A stretch of 64,000 nt of DNA from Vibrio atlanticus. Lineage in GTDB: Bacteria; Pseudomonadota; Gammaproteobacteria; Enterobacterales; Vibrionaceae. Below are positions 17,573 to 27,019 of this stretch, in pieces. A program made the translations under genes and the position numbers. Under the pieces are notes generated by a model, which did not search any database, was not told the DNA's origin, and saw nothing but the letters and a program-made list of their open reading frames with translations. The stretch lies in assembly GCF_024347315.1 (NCBI RefSeq), contig NZ_AP025460.1:2046001-2110000 (forward strand), given 5' to 3'. How positions within the stretch are numbered: the stretch's first letter is position 1; every line of letters starts with the position of its first letter.

Positions 17573-19462
17573 ATGGATGCTGAGTTATTAGAGATTCAAA
17601 ACTTTCTGGCACAATACCCCCCTTTCACAGAACTCCCAGAGGAGATGTTGGTGAAAGTGACCAGTAGCGTCGAAATTTCTTATTACCGCCAAGATACCCC
17701 TATCATTCACTTTGGTGATCAGATTAACGACCTTTACATTGTTCGAAGCGGCGAAGTAGAAGTCTATCGTCGTAAAGGTGAGCTCTATAACCGGCTGGAT
17801 GAGGGACACTTATTTGGCCAAATGGGGCTACTCACCAACAATAAAGTTCGCTTCCCGGTAAAAGCAACAGAAGACACCCTACTCTACTGTATCCCTGAAC
17901 CTATTTTCCAAGAACTCTACGACAACTATGATTCATTCGCTGACTTTGTCGAAGTAGAAGATAATGCGCGACTGCGTCAGGCTAACTCAGACAGCAACGA
18001 CGCTAACGATCTAACCACGTCAAAGGTAAAGACGCTGCTGACTAGCGAAGCGCCAATGATCGAAAAAACACGAACCATCCAACAAGCTGCTACCATGATG
18101 GCACAAGATAATGTTTCATCTTTGCTGATCATCGACCCGGATATTGTCGAAGATGATGAAGACGATTCGACGCCCGTTATTGGTATCATTACCGACCGTG
18201 ATCTGTGTACCCGAGTTTTAGCAGAAGGACTCGATCCATCGGATGAAGTATCAAGTGTAATGACAGCAGAGGTTATCTCGCTCGATCATAATGCCTATGT
18301 CTACGAAGCCATGATGACCATGCTTCGCTACAACGTGCATCACCTACCAGTACTAAAAGACAAGAAGCCTATTGGTATTATTGAAGCGACCGATATTGTA
18401 CGTTACGAGTCTCAAAACTCGCTGTTATTGGTAAGCAGCATCTTCCAGCAACAAAGTATCGAAGACCTAAAAGTCCTTTCTGAGCAAGTAAAAGACAGCT
18501 TTGTGCGCTTGGTTAACGAAGACGCCAACGCCCACATGGTGGGTACCGCAATGTCGGTAATTGGCCGTAGCTTTAAACAACGAATTATTGAACTAGCTGA
18601 AGATAAACTCGGTAAAGCGCCGATCCCTTATTGCTTCCTAGCGCTCGGCTCGATGGGGCGTGATGAGCAGCTGCTCGTTACTGACCAAGATAACGCAATT
18701 ATTCTTGATGATACCTACGACGAGAAAAAGCACGGTAAGTACTTTGAAGAACTATCGACCTTCATTTGTGATGGCTTAGACCAATGTGGCTATGTGTACT
18801 GTACCGGTGACATCATGGCCACTAACCCAACTTGGCGTATGACACGTCGACAATGGGAAGAATGCTTCGCTGATTGGATTGATGATCCAAACCCGAAAGC
18901 ACTACTGAACGCCTCTATCTTCTTTGATTTAGATGGTGTTTATGGCCGCTTAAAATGGGCAGAACAGTTAAATAGTTTTATTGTAAGACGTGCGCGTAAG
19001 AACAACCGTTTCTTGGCGTGTCTTGCTCGTAACGCACTCAACCGAACACCGCCTCTGGGTTTCTTTAAAGATTTCGTAATGGAGAAAGATGGTCGTCATA
19101 ACAACTCGATCAATCTTAAACGTCGTGGTACCGCACCACTTGCCGATCTAATCCGTGTTCACTCTTTAGCAGTCGCATCTCGCTCTAAGAACTCATTCGA
19201 ACGTTTAGATGACATTATCGACGCAGGTATTTTGCCAAAAGGTCGAGCTCAAGACTTGAAAGATGCGATGGAATTTATCTCTTTAGTTCGTATTCGCCAC
19301 CAAGCACACGATGTCGACAACAACATCGAACCGGATAACAACATCGAACCAGAGAACCTTTCTGACTTCGAGCGACGTAATCTAAAGGATGCATTCCAAA
19401 TATTAAGCAATGCACAGAACTTTCTTAAGTTCCGTTATCAAGCCAGCAATAAGTTTAAGTAG
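17573..19462 (+). CDS. cNMP-binding / CBS pair / DUF294 nucleotidyltransferase-like protein
   Basis: About 629 aa from ATG 17573 (GGATG upstream; ATG 17564 is also possible). Domains in order: cyclic-nucleotide-binding fold (~10-125, with GDQINDLYIVRSGEVEVYRR split by strands), two CBS motifs (~150-285), then a DUF294 nucleotidyltransferase-like domain with LGSMGRDEQLL and TDQDNA (~358-374), the GSxGR...D-x-D pattern of GlnD-type enzymes, and its C-terminal helical domain. The family is thought to sense adenylyl ligands and perhaps modify a partner, but substrates are not known. The next gene starts 5 bp later and encodes a DEDDh exonuclease, a pairing I have seen in other gammaproteobacteria. 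A tandem 18-bp repeat (DNNIEP twice) lies near residue 585. Confidence 0.85.
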   Translation: MDAELLEIQNFLAQYPPFTELPEEMLVKVTSSVEISYYRQDTPIIHFGDQINDLYIVRSGEVEVYRRKGELYNRLDEGHLFGQMGLLTNNKVRFPVKATEDTLLYCIPEPIFQELYDNYDSFADFVEVEDNARLRQANSDSNDANDLTTSKVKTLLTSEAPMIEKTRTIQQAATMMAQDNVSSLLIIDPDIVEDDEDDSTPVIGIITDRDLCTRVLAEGLDPSDEVSSVMTAEVISLDHNAYVYEAMMTMLRYNVHHLPVLKDKKPIGIIEATDIVRYESQNSLLLVSSIFQQQSIEDLKVLSEQVKDSFVRLVNEDANAHMVGTAMSVIGRSFKQRIIELAEDKLGKAPIPYCFLALGSMGRDEQLLVTDQDNAIILDDTYDEKKHGKYFEELSTFICDGLDQCGYVYCTGDIMATNPTWRMTRRQWEECFADWIDDPNPKALLNASIFFDLDGVYGRLKWAEQLNSFIVRRARKNNRFLACLARNALNRTPPLGFFKDFVMEKDGRHNNSINLKRRGTAPLADLIRVHSLAVASRSKNSFERLDDIIDAGILPKGRAQDLKDAMEFISLVRIRHQAHDVDNNIEPDNNIEPENLSDFERRNLKDAFQILSNAQNFLKFRYQASNKFK

Positions 19463-19467
19463 GCGCT

Positions 19468-20184
19468 ATGAACAAACTATTCAGATCCCCAGCGGTTGAT
19501 TGGCCATTTAAGTTTGCTCAGAAGCTCGAACGAGCGAGAGATGAACGCTTGAAGCAATTTTATAGCCAGCCTCTTCCTGCACCTGATACGCCATTATCAG
19601 AAGTGACTTTCTTAGCTGTCGACTTTGAGACAACGGGTTTAAACCCAAACAAAGATGGCATCATTACCATTGGTCTAGTTCCGTTTACGCTAAATCGAAT
19701 CTACCTAAGACAAGCCAAGCACTGGACCCTGAGACCAAAGCAGAAATTGGAAGAAGACTCGGTTGTTATCCATGGCATCACTCACAACGACATCATTGAT
19801 GCGCCAGACTTAAGTGAAGTATTAGATGAGATCTTAGAATCAATGGGCGGCCATATCCCAGTCGTTCATTATCGCCGCATCGAGCGTGATTTCTTGGATA
19901 ACGCGTTGAAGGTCAGATTAGGTGAAGGAATTGAGTTTCCAGTCCTCGACACGCTCGAGATTGAATCTCAAATCCAAAACAAACTGGCCGGCGGTCTATG
20001 GAATAAGCTAAAAGGTAAGAAGCCTGCGTCAGTAAGGCTTGGTCAGAGCCGTCGTAGATACCACTTGCCTGACTATACTCCGCATCATGCGTTAACTGAT
20101 GCGATTGCGACAGCGGAGCTTCTACAAGCACAGATTGCGCACCATTTTAGCCCTGATATGCCTGTTAAAGATTTCTGGTTATAG
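19468..20184 (+). CDS. DEDDh 3'-5' exonuclease (DnaQ/epsilon-like)
   Basis: 238 aa. ExoI motif AVDFETTGLNP supplies the first acidic pair (D and E near 51-53), VVIHGITHNDI follows, and HHALTDAIATAELL near the C-terminus supplies the ExoIII histidine and aspartate. The fold is that of DnaQ and RNase T; the sequence is not PolIII epsilon itself, which is encoded elsewhere in Vibrio. Starts 5 bp after the cNMP/CBS/DUF294 gene and so is translationally linked with it. Probable role in nucleic-acid processing or repair, substrate unknown. Confidence 0.85.
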   Translation: MNKLFRSPAVDWPFKFAQKLERARDERLKQFYSQPLPAPDTPLSEVTFLAVDFETTGLNPNKDGIITIGLVPFTLNRIYLRQAKHWTLRPKQKLEEDSVVIHGITHNDIIDAPDLSEVLDEILESMGGHIPVVHYRRIERDFLDNALKVRLGEGIEFPVLDTLEIESQIQNKLAGGLWNKLKGKKPASVRLGQSRRRYHLPDYTPHHALTDAIATAELLQAQIAHHFSPDMPVKDFWL

Positions 20185-20237
20185 CTAGATAAACTAGTCG
20201 CTGTTAGTTACTGACTAATAAGTGCTCACCTCAGAAC

Positions 20238-20275
20238 TAAAAACGCTCACATCTTCTAGATAGTGAGCGTTTTGT
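20238..20275. terminator. Bidirectional terminator
   Basis: AAAACGCTCAC/GTGAGCGTTTTG stem with a 12-nt loop between the exonuclease gene (plus) and the MOSC gene (minus). It can terminate both. Confidence 0.85.
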
Positions 20276-20312
20276 TTTGCGCATGATTGTCTTTTAAGCA
20301 TGAATAGAAAGT

Positions 20313-21005
20313 CTACTCGGCTGTCGGGCCAACCAATCTCATTTCCCAATCTTCAACTTCGCCAGTTTCAAGTCGACGTTCTACGAGCGTGCCCCAAGAT
20401 TCCACTAGAGGCAGCTCCGCCAATTCTCTAAGCTCTTGTTTATCCAAACAACCCGTGAACACCGCACCCATAACCCGGCTTAACGGCCATTCTGGGTAAG
20501 GTCTTTCACACAGGATAATCTCGTCGCCGGAGCCGATATCACCCTCTTCCAAAACACGGAAGTACCAGCCAGTTCGAAGGGTGTCTTGTAGCCTTTTCGC
20601 CATATCATTTTGATCGAATCGTACATTGAGCTTCCAACAAGGCATACGACCTTGTGAAACTTCCAGCAAGGTTGAACCAATTCGAATCTTATCTTTTAAA
20701 CAAATGGAAGCTTCAGTCACCCCACTTGAACTTATGTTCTCACCAAATGCACCTTCAGATTGGAAGATTGCTTTGTCGCCCAACTCCTCCTGCCAAATTA
20801 AGTAGTGCTCGCTTGGGTAGATATGAAGGGCTTTCTGAATACCACCATGAAAGCGAGGGTCGCCTTGCTCATCGTTAATAAATCCAAGCTCAGTGGTGTA
20901 TTGGCGCTCAGATAAAACCTGCTTATTGATAGCACTCTGTGTACCGTGAGCAAAAGCAACAACCTTACCGCCCAAAACACTGTTTACTGTACCTAACTTC
21001 TTCAT
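20313..21005 (-). CDS. MOSC domain protein, YiiM-like
   Basis: 230 aa from ATG 21005; AAGGAAGGGT lies directly upstream, so the longer frame to 21023 is unlikely. The MOSC fold is shown by DPRFHGGIQKALHIYPSEHY, FGENISSSGV, IRIGSTLLEVSQGRMPCWKL (given in parts; the last holds the conserved cysteine) and NVRF. YiiM-type proteins bind the molybdenum cofactor and reduce N-hydroxylated bases such as 6-N-hydroxylaminopurine. It is similar in length to E. coli YiiM (224 aa). Monocistronic. Confidence 0.82.
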   Translation of the reverse strand: MKKLGTVNSVLGGKVVAFAHGTQSAINKQVLSERQYTTELGFINDEQGDPRFHGGIQKALHIYPSEHYLIWQEELGDKAIFQSEGAFGENISSSGVTEASICLKDKIRIGSTLLEVSQGRMPCWKLNVRFDQNDMAKRLQDTLRTGWYFRVLEEGDIGSGDEIILCERPYPEWPLSRVMGAVFTGCLDKQELRELAELPLVESWGTLVERRLETGEVEDWEMRLVGPTAE

Positions 21006-21025
21006 ACCCTTCCTTTTCAGCAAGT

Positions 21026-21055
21026 AAAAAAAGAGGAGCTTTCGCTCCTCTTATT
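21026..21055 (-). terminator. Original serC terminator, now separated from serC by an ISL3 element
   Basis: AAGAGGAGC-TTTC-GCTCCTCTT stem; on the minus strand it is followed by TTTTTTT. It lies 20 bp beyond the ISL3 element, on the side away from serC, so it originally ended the serC transcript. It also lies just upstream of the MOSC gene. Confidence 0.8.
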
Positions 21056-21075
21056 GTGAAATACGCCTTAATTAA

Positions 21076-22367
21076 GGTTCATCGCGGCTTTCCGGGGAAA
21101 GCCGCTTTTATCTTCAAGAAGAAGTAGTCTGTATCTCGATAACCATATCCCATTCGCTTGATTAACTTTATCTTGTTGTTTATCCCTTCAAGCGTGCAGG
21201 TATTTAACGGGTAACTTGCCGATGCGATAACCCCGTGAAGATATGGTCTGAGTTTTCGTGCGAACTCTTTTAATGGCTTAATCCCACTCTCTTGCACTTG
21301 TTCCCACCACGCGTCCCAGAGCCCCTTTGCGTGCCCTTCTGATTCACAATACCAAAGCTCTTTGAGTTGTGCTCCGAGTATATAAGTGGTCATTAAGTCC
21401 TTATTGATATTCAATATTTCAGTAAGATAGCTATCTTGGCGTGTATTTAAGTTGCCTCTATTTTTCAGCAGTACCCAACGTGAACGCTTCACCCATTGCC
21501 TCGCTTTTTTGTCTTGCTTAAGTTTGTTGGCTTGGTCGATTCTAACTCTATCCATCACCTCGCGACCGAACTTAGCGACAACATGGAATAAGTCGTAAAC
21601 GATTTTTGCGTTCGGGCAATGCGCTTGAACTTCAAGATCGAAAGCCGTATTCATGTCCATCGCGACAGCTTCGATATTTATCCCATGCTCGCCTAGTTGC
21701 TCGAAGAACGGTCGTATGTCTTTGCGGCTACGACCTAATCCTATCCAAATGACTTGGTGAGTCTTAGCGTCAGCGATGACCGTGGCATATCGATGTCCTT
21801 TAAAGATGGCGAACTCGTCCATGACGAGTTGCCTTAGGTCTTCCCATTTTATTGACGGTACAACTTGTCTAAGCCGGCGTTTATCTATCTCTTTAATAGT
21901 GTGCCAATGAACGCTCGTTAACTGGGAGATATGCTTAATGGGGAGAAGAGGTAATAGTTGTTCTATATAGCTTTTTAGGCGCTTCGTTATGCGAGCATAA
22001 GGCTCTAACCAAGATAGAGACTCTGTTTTTATGCCGCAGTCGCGACACTTAATCCTTCGAGTTTGAACGGAAAGTTCAACTGGAACACCGAGTAACATGG
22101 CATCCTTTACATGACGCCATTGATACTCATGGATAGCTTCGGCTTCAAGACCACAGAGGCATTTAGCTTCAGAGTTAGGTTTAAGAGTCAGGGTAATAAG
22201 TGTTGCTGTCTGGTGAGACTTTACTATTTGAAAGCCTTCCCAGAATGAAGATAGGAAAGTATGATTCGGCATGGAAACGGTAGTTTGTGTATGATTTTTG
22301 TTTGGCGACTAAACCATATCACTTACTACCGTTTTTGTTTTAAGTTCCCGCTAATCCGCGATGAACC
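21076..22367 (-). mobile_element. ISL3-family insertion sequence, 1292 bp
   Basis: Terminal repeats GGTTCATCGCGG and CCGCGATGAACC (12 bp perfect) are flanked by an 8-bp duplication TTAATTAA (21068-21075 and 22368-22375), the length expected for ISL3. The element holds one transposase gene on the minus strand, in the same direction as serC. A perfect 10-bp hairpin GCGGCTTTCC/GGAAAGCCGC (21084-21105) followed by TTTT on the plus strand lies just inside the left end and would block transcription entering antisense to the transposase. Confidence 0.92.
21079..22272 (-). CDS. ISL3-family transposase
   Basis: 397 aa. The N-terminal zinc finger is visible as CLCG and CRDCG cysteine pairs, followed by a helix-turn-helix region (ISQLTSVHWHTIKEIDKRRL) and a DDE core: VMDEFAIFKGHRY (first D), VAMDMNTAFDLEV (second D) and a C-terminal NTCTLEGINNKIKLIKR (E). 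This order is typical of ISL3 transposases. The stop codon (TGA, 21079-21081) lies inside the terminal inverted repeat. No frameshift is visible, so the element is probably competent. Confidence 0.9.
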   Translation of the reverse strand: MPNHTFLSSFWEGFQIVKSHQTATLITLTLKPNSEAKCLCGLEAEAIHEYQWRHVKDAMLLGVPVELSVQTRRIKCRDCGIKTESLSWLEPYARITKRLKSYIEQLLPLLPIKHISQLTSVHWHTIKEIDKRRLRQVVPSIKWEDLRQLVMDEFAIFKGHRYATVIADAKTHQVIWIGLGRSRKDIRPFFEQLGEHGINIEAVAMDMNTAFDLEVQAHCPNAKIVYDLFHVVAKFGREVMDRVRIDQANKLKQDKKARQWVKRSRWVLLKNRGNLNTRQDSYLTEILNINKDLMTTYILGAQLKELWYCESEGHAKGLWDAWWEQVQESGIKPLKEFARKLRPYLHGVIASASYPLNTCTLEGINNKIKLIKRMGYGYRDTDYFFLKIKAAFPGKPR

Positions 22368-22371
22368 TTAA

Positions 22372-23466
22372 TTAAGCGTATTTCTCTTCAAAGTCTTTCA
22401 TGAAGCTGACTAATACTTGCACGCCTTCCAGAGACATCGCGTTGTAAAGTGATGCTCGCATCCCACCTACCGCTCTGTGGCCTTTTAGTGATTTCAGACC
22501 AGCAGCATCAGCCAACTCTAAAAACTTAGCATCTAGCTCTGGTTTCGCTAATTGGAATGGCACGTTCATTCTTGAACGGTTTACTGTATGAACATCGTTT
22601 CTGTAGAAAGCTGAGCTATCAATCGCATTATAAAGCAGCGCAGCTTTCTCTTTGTTCACTAATTCCATCGCTTCAACACCACCTTGAGCTTTCAACCACT
22701 TGAATACGAGGCCTGATAGGTACCAAGCATACGTTGGCGGTGTGTTGAACATTGAGTCTTTTTCAGCAAGTACTTTGTAGTTAAGAATGCTCGGCAATAC
22801 GTCGTTTGCTAGCTCTAGCAGATCATCACGCACGATAGCAATGCAAATACCAGCAGGGCCTATATTCTTTTGAGCGCCAGCGTAGATAACACCGTACTGA
22901 GACACATCGATCTTACGAGACAGAATGTTAGATGACATATCCGCTACGATTGGCTTATCCGTTTGAGGAAGCTCACTGATTTCAATACCATCGATGGTCT
23001 CATTTGGACAGAAATGTACATACGCCGCTTCCGGGTCGATTTTCCAATCTTTAGCTGGAACAACCGCTGCTTTGCCATCAATTGACGCCTTGGCGTTGAA
23101 TACATCGATTTCGCAATATTTGCTCGCTTCAGTCACTGCACTTTCTGCCCAGTAACCCGCATCAATGTAAGTCGCTTTCGTCGCGTCACCTAAAAGGTTT
23201 AGAGGAACAGCAGCGAATTGAGCACGAGCGCCCCCCTGACAGAAAAGAACTTTGTAGTTGTCTGGGATGTTCAGAAGATCACGTAGGTCCTGTTCGGACT
23301 CGTCAGCAACTTGAATAAATTCCTTGCTGCGATGGCTGATTTCCATCACGGAAGTCCCTAAACCATTCCAATCAATAAAGTCCGCCTGCGCTTGTTTCAT
23401 TACCGGTTTAGGCAGTGCAGCTGGGCCAGCACTGAAGTTGAATACGTTATCTAATGTAAGTTCCAT
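22372..23466 (-). CDS. serC: Phosphoserine aminotransferase
   Basis: 364 aa from ATG 23466; AGGAG lies 11 nt upstream and the product begins [19 protein letters not shown], the standard SerC start. Residues upstream of this in the longer frame have no support. Key features: [23 protein letters not shown] segment ([11 protein letters not shown]), CQGGARAQF and the PLP-binding lysine K200 in [10 protein letters not shown]. It makes 3-phosphoserine from 3-phosphohydroxypyruvate and glutamate, and also acts in pyridoxine synthesis. An ISL3 element sits next to its stop codon; the reading frame is intact, but the transcript now runs into the element. Confidence 0.95.
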   Translation of the reverse strand: MELTLDNVFNFSAGPAALPKPVMKQAQADFIDWNGLGTSVMEISHRSKEFIQVADESEQDLRDLLNIPDNYKVLFCQGGARAQFAAVPLNLLGDATKATYIDAGYWAESAVTEASKYCEIDVFNAKASIDGKAAVVPAKDWKIDPEAAYVHFCPNETIDGIEISELPQTDKPIVADMSSNILSRKIDVSQYGVIYAGAQKNIGPAGICIAIVRDDLLELANDVLPSILNYKVLAEKDSMFNTPPTYAWYLSGLVFKWLKAQGGVEAMELVNKEKAALLYNAIDSSAFYRNDVHTVNRSRMNVPFQLAKPELDAKFLELADAAGLKSLKGHRAVGGMRASLYNAMSLEGVQVLVSFMKDFEEKYA

Positions 23467-23532
23467 GGGGATGATTGCTCCTGCTAAATAATAACTATGC
23501 AAGTAATACCATGTTTTACCCAACATAAAAAC

Positions 23533-23565
23533 AACAAAAGAGGTCTTAAGACCTCTTTTGTTTTG
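23533..23565. terminator. Terminator after the DUF945 gene
   Basis: AAAAGAGGTCTTAAGACCTCTTTT is a 12-bp perfect dyad with a T-run on each strand. It ends the 23630 gene on the minus strand just before the serC promoter region. Confidence 0.85.
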
Positions 23566-23629
23566 TACCGTATAAAATGTTTAAGCTGAACCTGCTAAAT
23601 CACCCTATCAGTATTCAAGCCTGTTCTGT

Positions 23630-24892
23630 TTATTGAACAAAAACCGGCATAAGTAGAGCGATTAATGGAATTTCTTGTCCATTTTCGAACACTAGGTTTC
23701 CATTTTCTAAGTCAGCGCTGATTTCATAACCACTTTCTGTTTCCTTGATCATTTCCATCACAAGCAATTCATCAATACCTTCACGGATGAATGGGTACTC
23801 TTCAACAAGCTCATTTGAGAAGCTAGAGTGAACGTTACCCTTTAATGCAGGTACAATCATCGAAGGATTACTGCTGATGTTTTCGGTTCCTTCCGGTACG
23901 CTCACTAACCACTTAGATTCGAATTGACCCTTACCTAGATCTAACGACATATTGTTCATTGAAAGGTCGAAGCCTTTAGCAAACAGGATATCGATAAATG
24001 GAATGATCTCGGCAACGTCTTCTTGCGTCATTACTGGATTAGATTGGTAAATCTCAAAGATTTTCTCAAACGATTCGCTATCCAATTTCGACATTTCGAA
24101 ATCGACGTTTAGGTTGTTCAACTGGCCTTCACTGGTCTCGATGTTTGCGATATCCAGCTTAAGGTTGCTGCGCAGACGCTTAGTCGCTTCATCTAGATGT
24201 GATTCAAAATCGTACTTAGAGTTTTCAATGGTCATGAAAGGCTGCATGGCAGAGTCTGTAACCAAGAAGCTATCGATAGTAAAATTCTGAGAACCTAACC
24301 AGTAGCCTTTCGCTTGTTGACCTGAACCTACACCTTTTAGGTTTGACAGTGTTACCTCTTCACCGGTTTCAAAATCAATTTGAACTGAAGGGATTGAAAG
24401 CTCGTAATCAACTTGCCCTAAAACAGTGGCATGGCCAGACAGATTCGATTTCGTGATTGATACCGAAGTACCATTCTCATCAGAACCTTGATGATTGAAC
24501 TGGCTTAACTCGAAGTTAAAGTCAGTGTTGCCGTTTAGCTCAGTGCTAGTTGTCAGAGTTAGAGGCAGAATACCAGTATTATCAAACGTCGACAGTGCAT
24601 TCAGGCTCACCAAACCGTGGCTAACCGCACTATTGATGACAAACTCACTCGGCAGCCCATCAATCGCGAGTTGTTCTTTCAGGTTTTCATCGGTCACAGT
24701 TAGGCGAGTAGTTACGTTAGAAGACAGGTAACCTCTATCGTACTCCACGATCTCCGCTTGAATGCTTGAATTGTTAAGCTTTGCAACGCCATCGGTAATG
24801 GCATTTTGTCCAATTTGGCCAACCGCTAGTGGCCAACAAAGTGCCAATGAGATTGCGCCGCCAATTGCACCAATTTTTCTTAACTGTTCCAT
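23630..24892 (-). CDS. YdgA-like (DUF945) protein
   Basis: 420 aa. The N-terminus has one hydrophobic segment (IGAIGGAISLALCWPLAVG), a signal anchor or uncleaved signal. The rest is a soluble periplasmic domain rich in beta structure, with YDRGYLSSNVTTRL, characteristic of the DUF945/YdgA family. The function of the family is poorly defined; E. coli YdgA is an inner-membrane protein. ATG 24892 has a purine-rich AGAGAA upstream. It is divergent from the histidine kinase gene at 25076. Confidence 0.78.
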   Translation of the reverse strand: MEQLRKIGAIGGAISLALCWPLAVGQIGQNAITDGVAKLNNSSIQAEIVEYDRGYLSSNVTTRLTVTDENLKEQLAIDGLPSEFVINSAVSHGLVSLNALSTFDNTGILPLTLTTSTELNGNTDFNFELSQFNHQGSDENGTSVSITKSNLSGHATVLGQVDYELSIPSVQIDFETGEEVTLSNLKGVGSGQQAKGYWLGSQNFTIDSFLVTDSAMQPFMTIENSKYDFESHLDEATKRLRSNLKLDIANIETSEGQLNNLNVDFEMSKLDSESFEKIFEIYQSNPVMTQEDVAEIIPFIDILFAKGFDLSMNNMSLDLGKGQFESKWLVSVPEGTENISSNPSMIVPALKGNVHSSFSNELVEEYPFIREGIDELLVMEMIKETESGYEISADLENGNLVFENGQEIPLIALLMPVFVQ

Positions 24893-25075
24893 GAGTTCTC
24901 TTTCTACACGTGTCTGTTTTTTTTAGTCTAACCCATCAGTAGCAAACAAGAAACATTGAGTTAAATCAGTCTATTGCTCGATACTTCGATTGCCTCAATA
25001 AATTAACGGCTAGCTCTCATCCTTATTCGGCGGTTCTTGCTAGGCTAGAGACGTCGCTACTATTAAGGTTGAGCT

Positions 25076-27019
25076 GTGAATCAATACGCTGTTATCTGTT
25101 TGGACAATAATCCGGTTAGCATTGAAAGAATACGTTCGGAGTTGGCTCCGTTGGCTTCTGTATTCGATATTTATACTGCCGAGAACATAGAAGACGCGCA
25201 TCACGCATTAGAAGATATTCATGATCACAACCAAACCGTAGCCTTGGTGATCACTCATCATCATTCTGAATTTAATGGCGTGCAATTTCTGATTGAACTC
25301 GAACAGCTGCCCCATAGTAATACCGCAAGAACGATATTAGTCAGCGCTTCGTCAGACATTCAATCCATTCTAACCGCTGTAAATGAAGGCAGGCTCAACC
25401 ACTGTCTAACCAAGCCAGTTCAAGATCAGGTTCTATTCAAATCAGCGCAAAAAGAGCTAACGTCTTTTGTCATCCAATACGACTCAGAAAACCTGCTCTC
25501 TTACAGCGATGCATTGGATCAACAGCGCTTACTCAGAGCGCACATTGAACAAAAGATTCACTCTTTCCAATCGGGTTTCATTCACGATTACCACCAGCTT
25601 TCTGACAATGCCCTTGCTGAGCGTGTCGTCAGTGCTCTGCAGGATGTCTTTTCAAAAGATGATAAAACCAAGGCCATTCGTGATTATTCACCAGAGCATC
25701 TGCTGACGGTTGAGGGCGAAGATAATCGCTTTCTTTGGTTAATTATTGAAGGTGAAGCGGCGCTCTATAAAAAAGATGAACTGGGGCAGCAACGCGAAGT
25801 TGTGCGTCACTCTAAGGGCAATATTGTCGGAGGGATGTCATTCGTGACGGGTGAGCCTTCGTTTTCTACTGCGATTACTCTGACTCAGACCCAAGTCATC
25901 AAACTGGATAAAGATAGCTTTGCTCAGGTGATGCATTCAAACAACACTCTGCTGCCGCTGTTTACCAATCTACTACTCCGTCACTTTAACCGACGATTAC
26001 AAAGAAGCATCAACAATAAGATCCAGCTTCAGCAAACGCTAGAATCGTTGGAATCTGCACATCAACAATTGATAGAGAAAGAGAAAATGGCGATGCTCGG
26101 CCAACTCGTGGCGGGTGTTGCACATGAGTTGAACAACCCGATTGCAGCGATCTTGCGAAGCATTGAAACCTTGTCTGAACATCTCGATCAAATACTCGAG
26201 AACTCGGCACTCCCAGAATCCAATAAAGGGACGGATGTATTAGCACAGTCAAAAATGGCGAAGCCACTATCAACAGCTCAAGAAAGACAACTTGTAAAAC
26301 ACCTCACCTCTACTATCGATGACCGCGCGCTAGCTAAAAAAGCCGTAAGACTGAACCTGAGCCAAGACTCTGCGGTTCTAGATACCTTAAAAGGCTCCCC
26401 AGTCGCAGGCAAAGAGCTACTTAATGACTTAGAGCATTATCACTATGTTGGAAACTCTATCCGCTCAATTCAAGTTTGCAGCAAACGTATTGCCGATATG
26501 GTCAAAAGCCTAAAAAGCTATGCCCGAGAAGATGAAGAGGTTCGCCACTACGCGGATGTTCACGAAGGACTTGAAGATACCTTAGTGATCTTTGAAAACA
26601 GGCTCAAACACCACCAACTAGAGAAGCATTACGACACCGACTTGCCGCCTCTATTGTGCCAGTCGCTCTCGCTGCAACAAGTGTGGACCAACCTTCTCTC
26701 TAATGCACTTGATGCTCTTTCAGAGCGAGGCAAAGTCTCTATCACCACATCTCAAGACACTAAAGGTGACGACACGTTTCTTGTAGTGCAAATATCGGAC
26801 ACTGGACACGGTATCGCCAAAGAAGACATCAACACTATTTTCAACCCAAACTTCACGACCAAAAAAGAAGGCAACTTCGGTTTAGGGATTGGGTTATCCA
26901 TTTCTCAACAAATCGTTTCGGCTCATCAAGGTTTTATTTTGGTGGAGTCTGAGGTAGGCAGCCATACACACATGCAAGTGTGGCTTCCATTCAAACAAGA
27001 AGGAGCACCTCATGAATAA
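25076..27019 (+). CDS. Hybrid histidine kinase with degenerate receiver and cNMP-binding-like domain
   Basis: 647 aa from GTG 25076 (AAGGTTGAG upstream). Domains: N-terminal receiver-like fold (1-~125), cyclic-nucleotide-binding-like fold (~205-300), coiled helix (~305-335), HisKA with H350 in AHELNNP, then HATPase (~520-640) with N-box LLSNALDAL, DTGHGI and LGIGLS. There is no transmembrane segment, so it is cytoplasmic. In the receiver the phospho-acceptor position aligns with His (ITHHHSEFNG at ~59-68) instead of Asp, although LDNNP and KP near 113 remain. It therefore probably works as a pseudo-receiver that binds a partner. The true receiver is encoded next and overlaps by 8 bp. Confidence 0.88.
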   Translation: MNQYAVICLDNNPVSIERIRSELAPLASVFDIYTAENIEDAHHALEDIHDHNQTVALVITHHHSEFNGVQFLIELEQLPHSNTARTILVSASSDIQSILTAVNEGRLNHCLTKPVQDQVLFKSAQKELTSFVIQYDSENLLSYSDALDQQRLLRAHIEQKIHSFQSGFIHDYHQLSDNALAERVVSALQDVFSKDDKTKAIRDYSPEHLLTVEGEDNRFLWLIIEGEAALYKKDELGQQREVVRHSKGNIVGGMSFVTGEPSFSTAITLTQTQVIKLDKDSFAQVMHSNNTLLPLFTNLLLRHFNRRLQRSINNKIQLQQTLESLESAHQQLIEKEKMAMLGQLVAGVAHELNNPIAAILRSIETLSEHLDQILENSALPESNKGTDVLAQSKMAKPLSTAQERQLVKHLTSTIDDRALAKKAVRLNLSQDSAVLDTLKGSPVAGKELLNDLEHYHYVGNSIRSIQVCSKRIADMVKSLKSYAREDEEVRHYADVHEGLEDTLVIFENRLKHHQLEKHYDTDLPPLLCQSLSLQQVWTNLLSNALDALSERGKVSITTSQDTKGDDTFLVVQISDTGHGIAKEDINTIFNPNFTTKKEGNFGLGIGLSISQQIVSAHQGFILVESEVGSHTHMQVWLPFKQEGAPHE

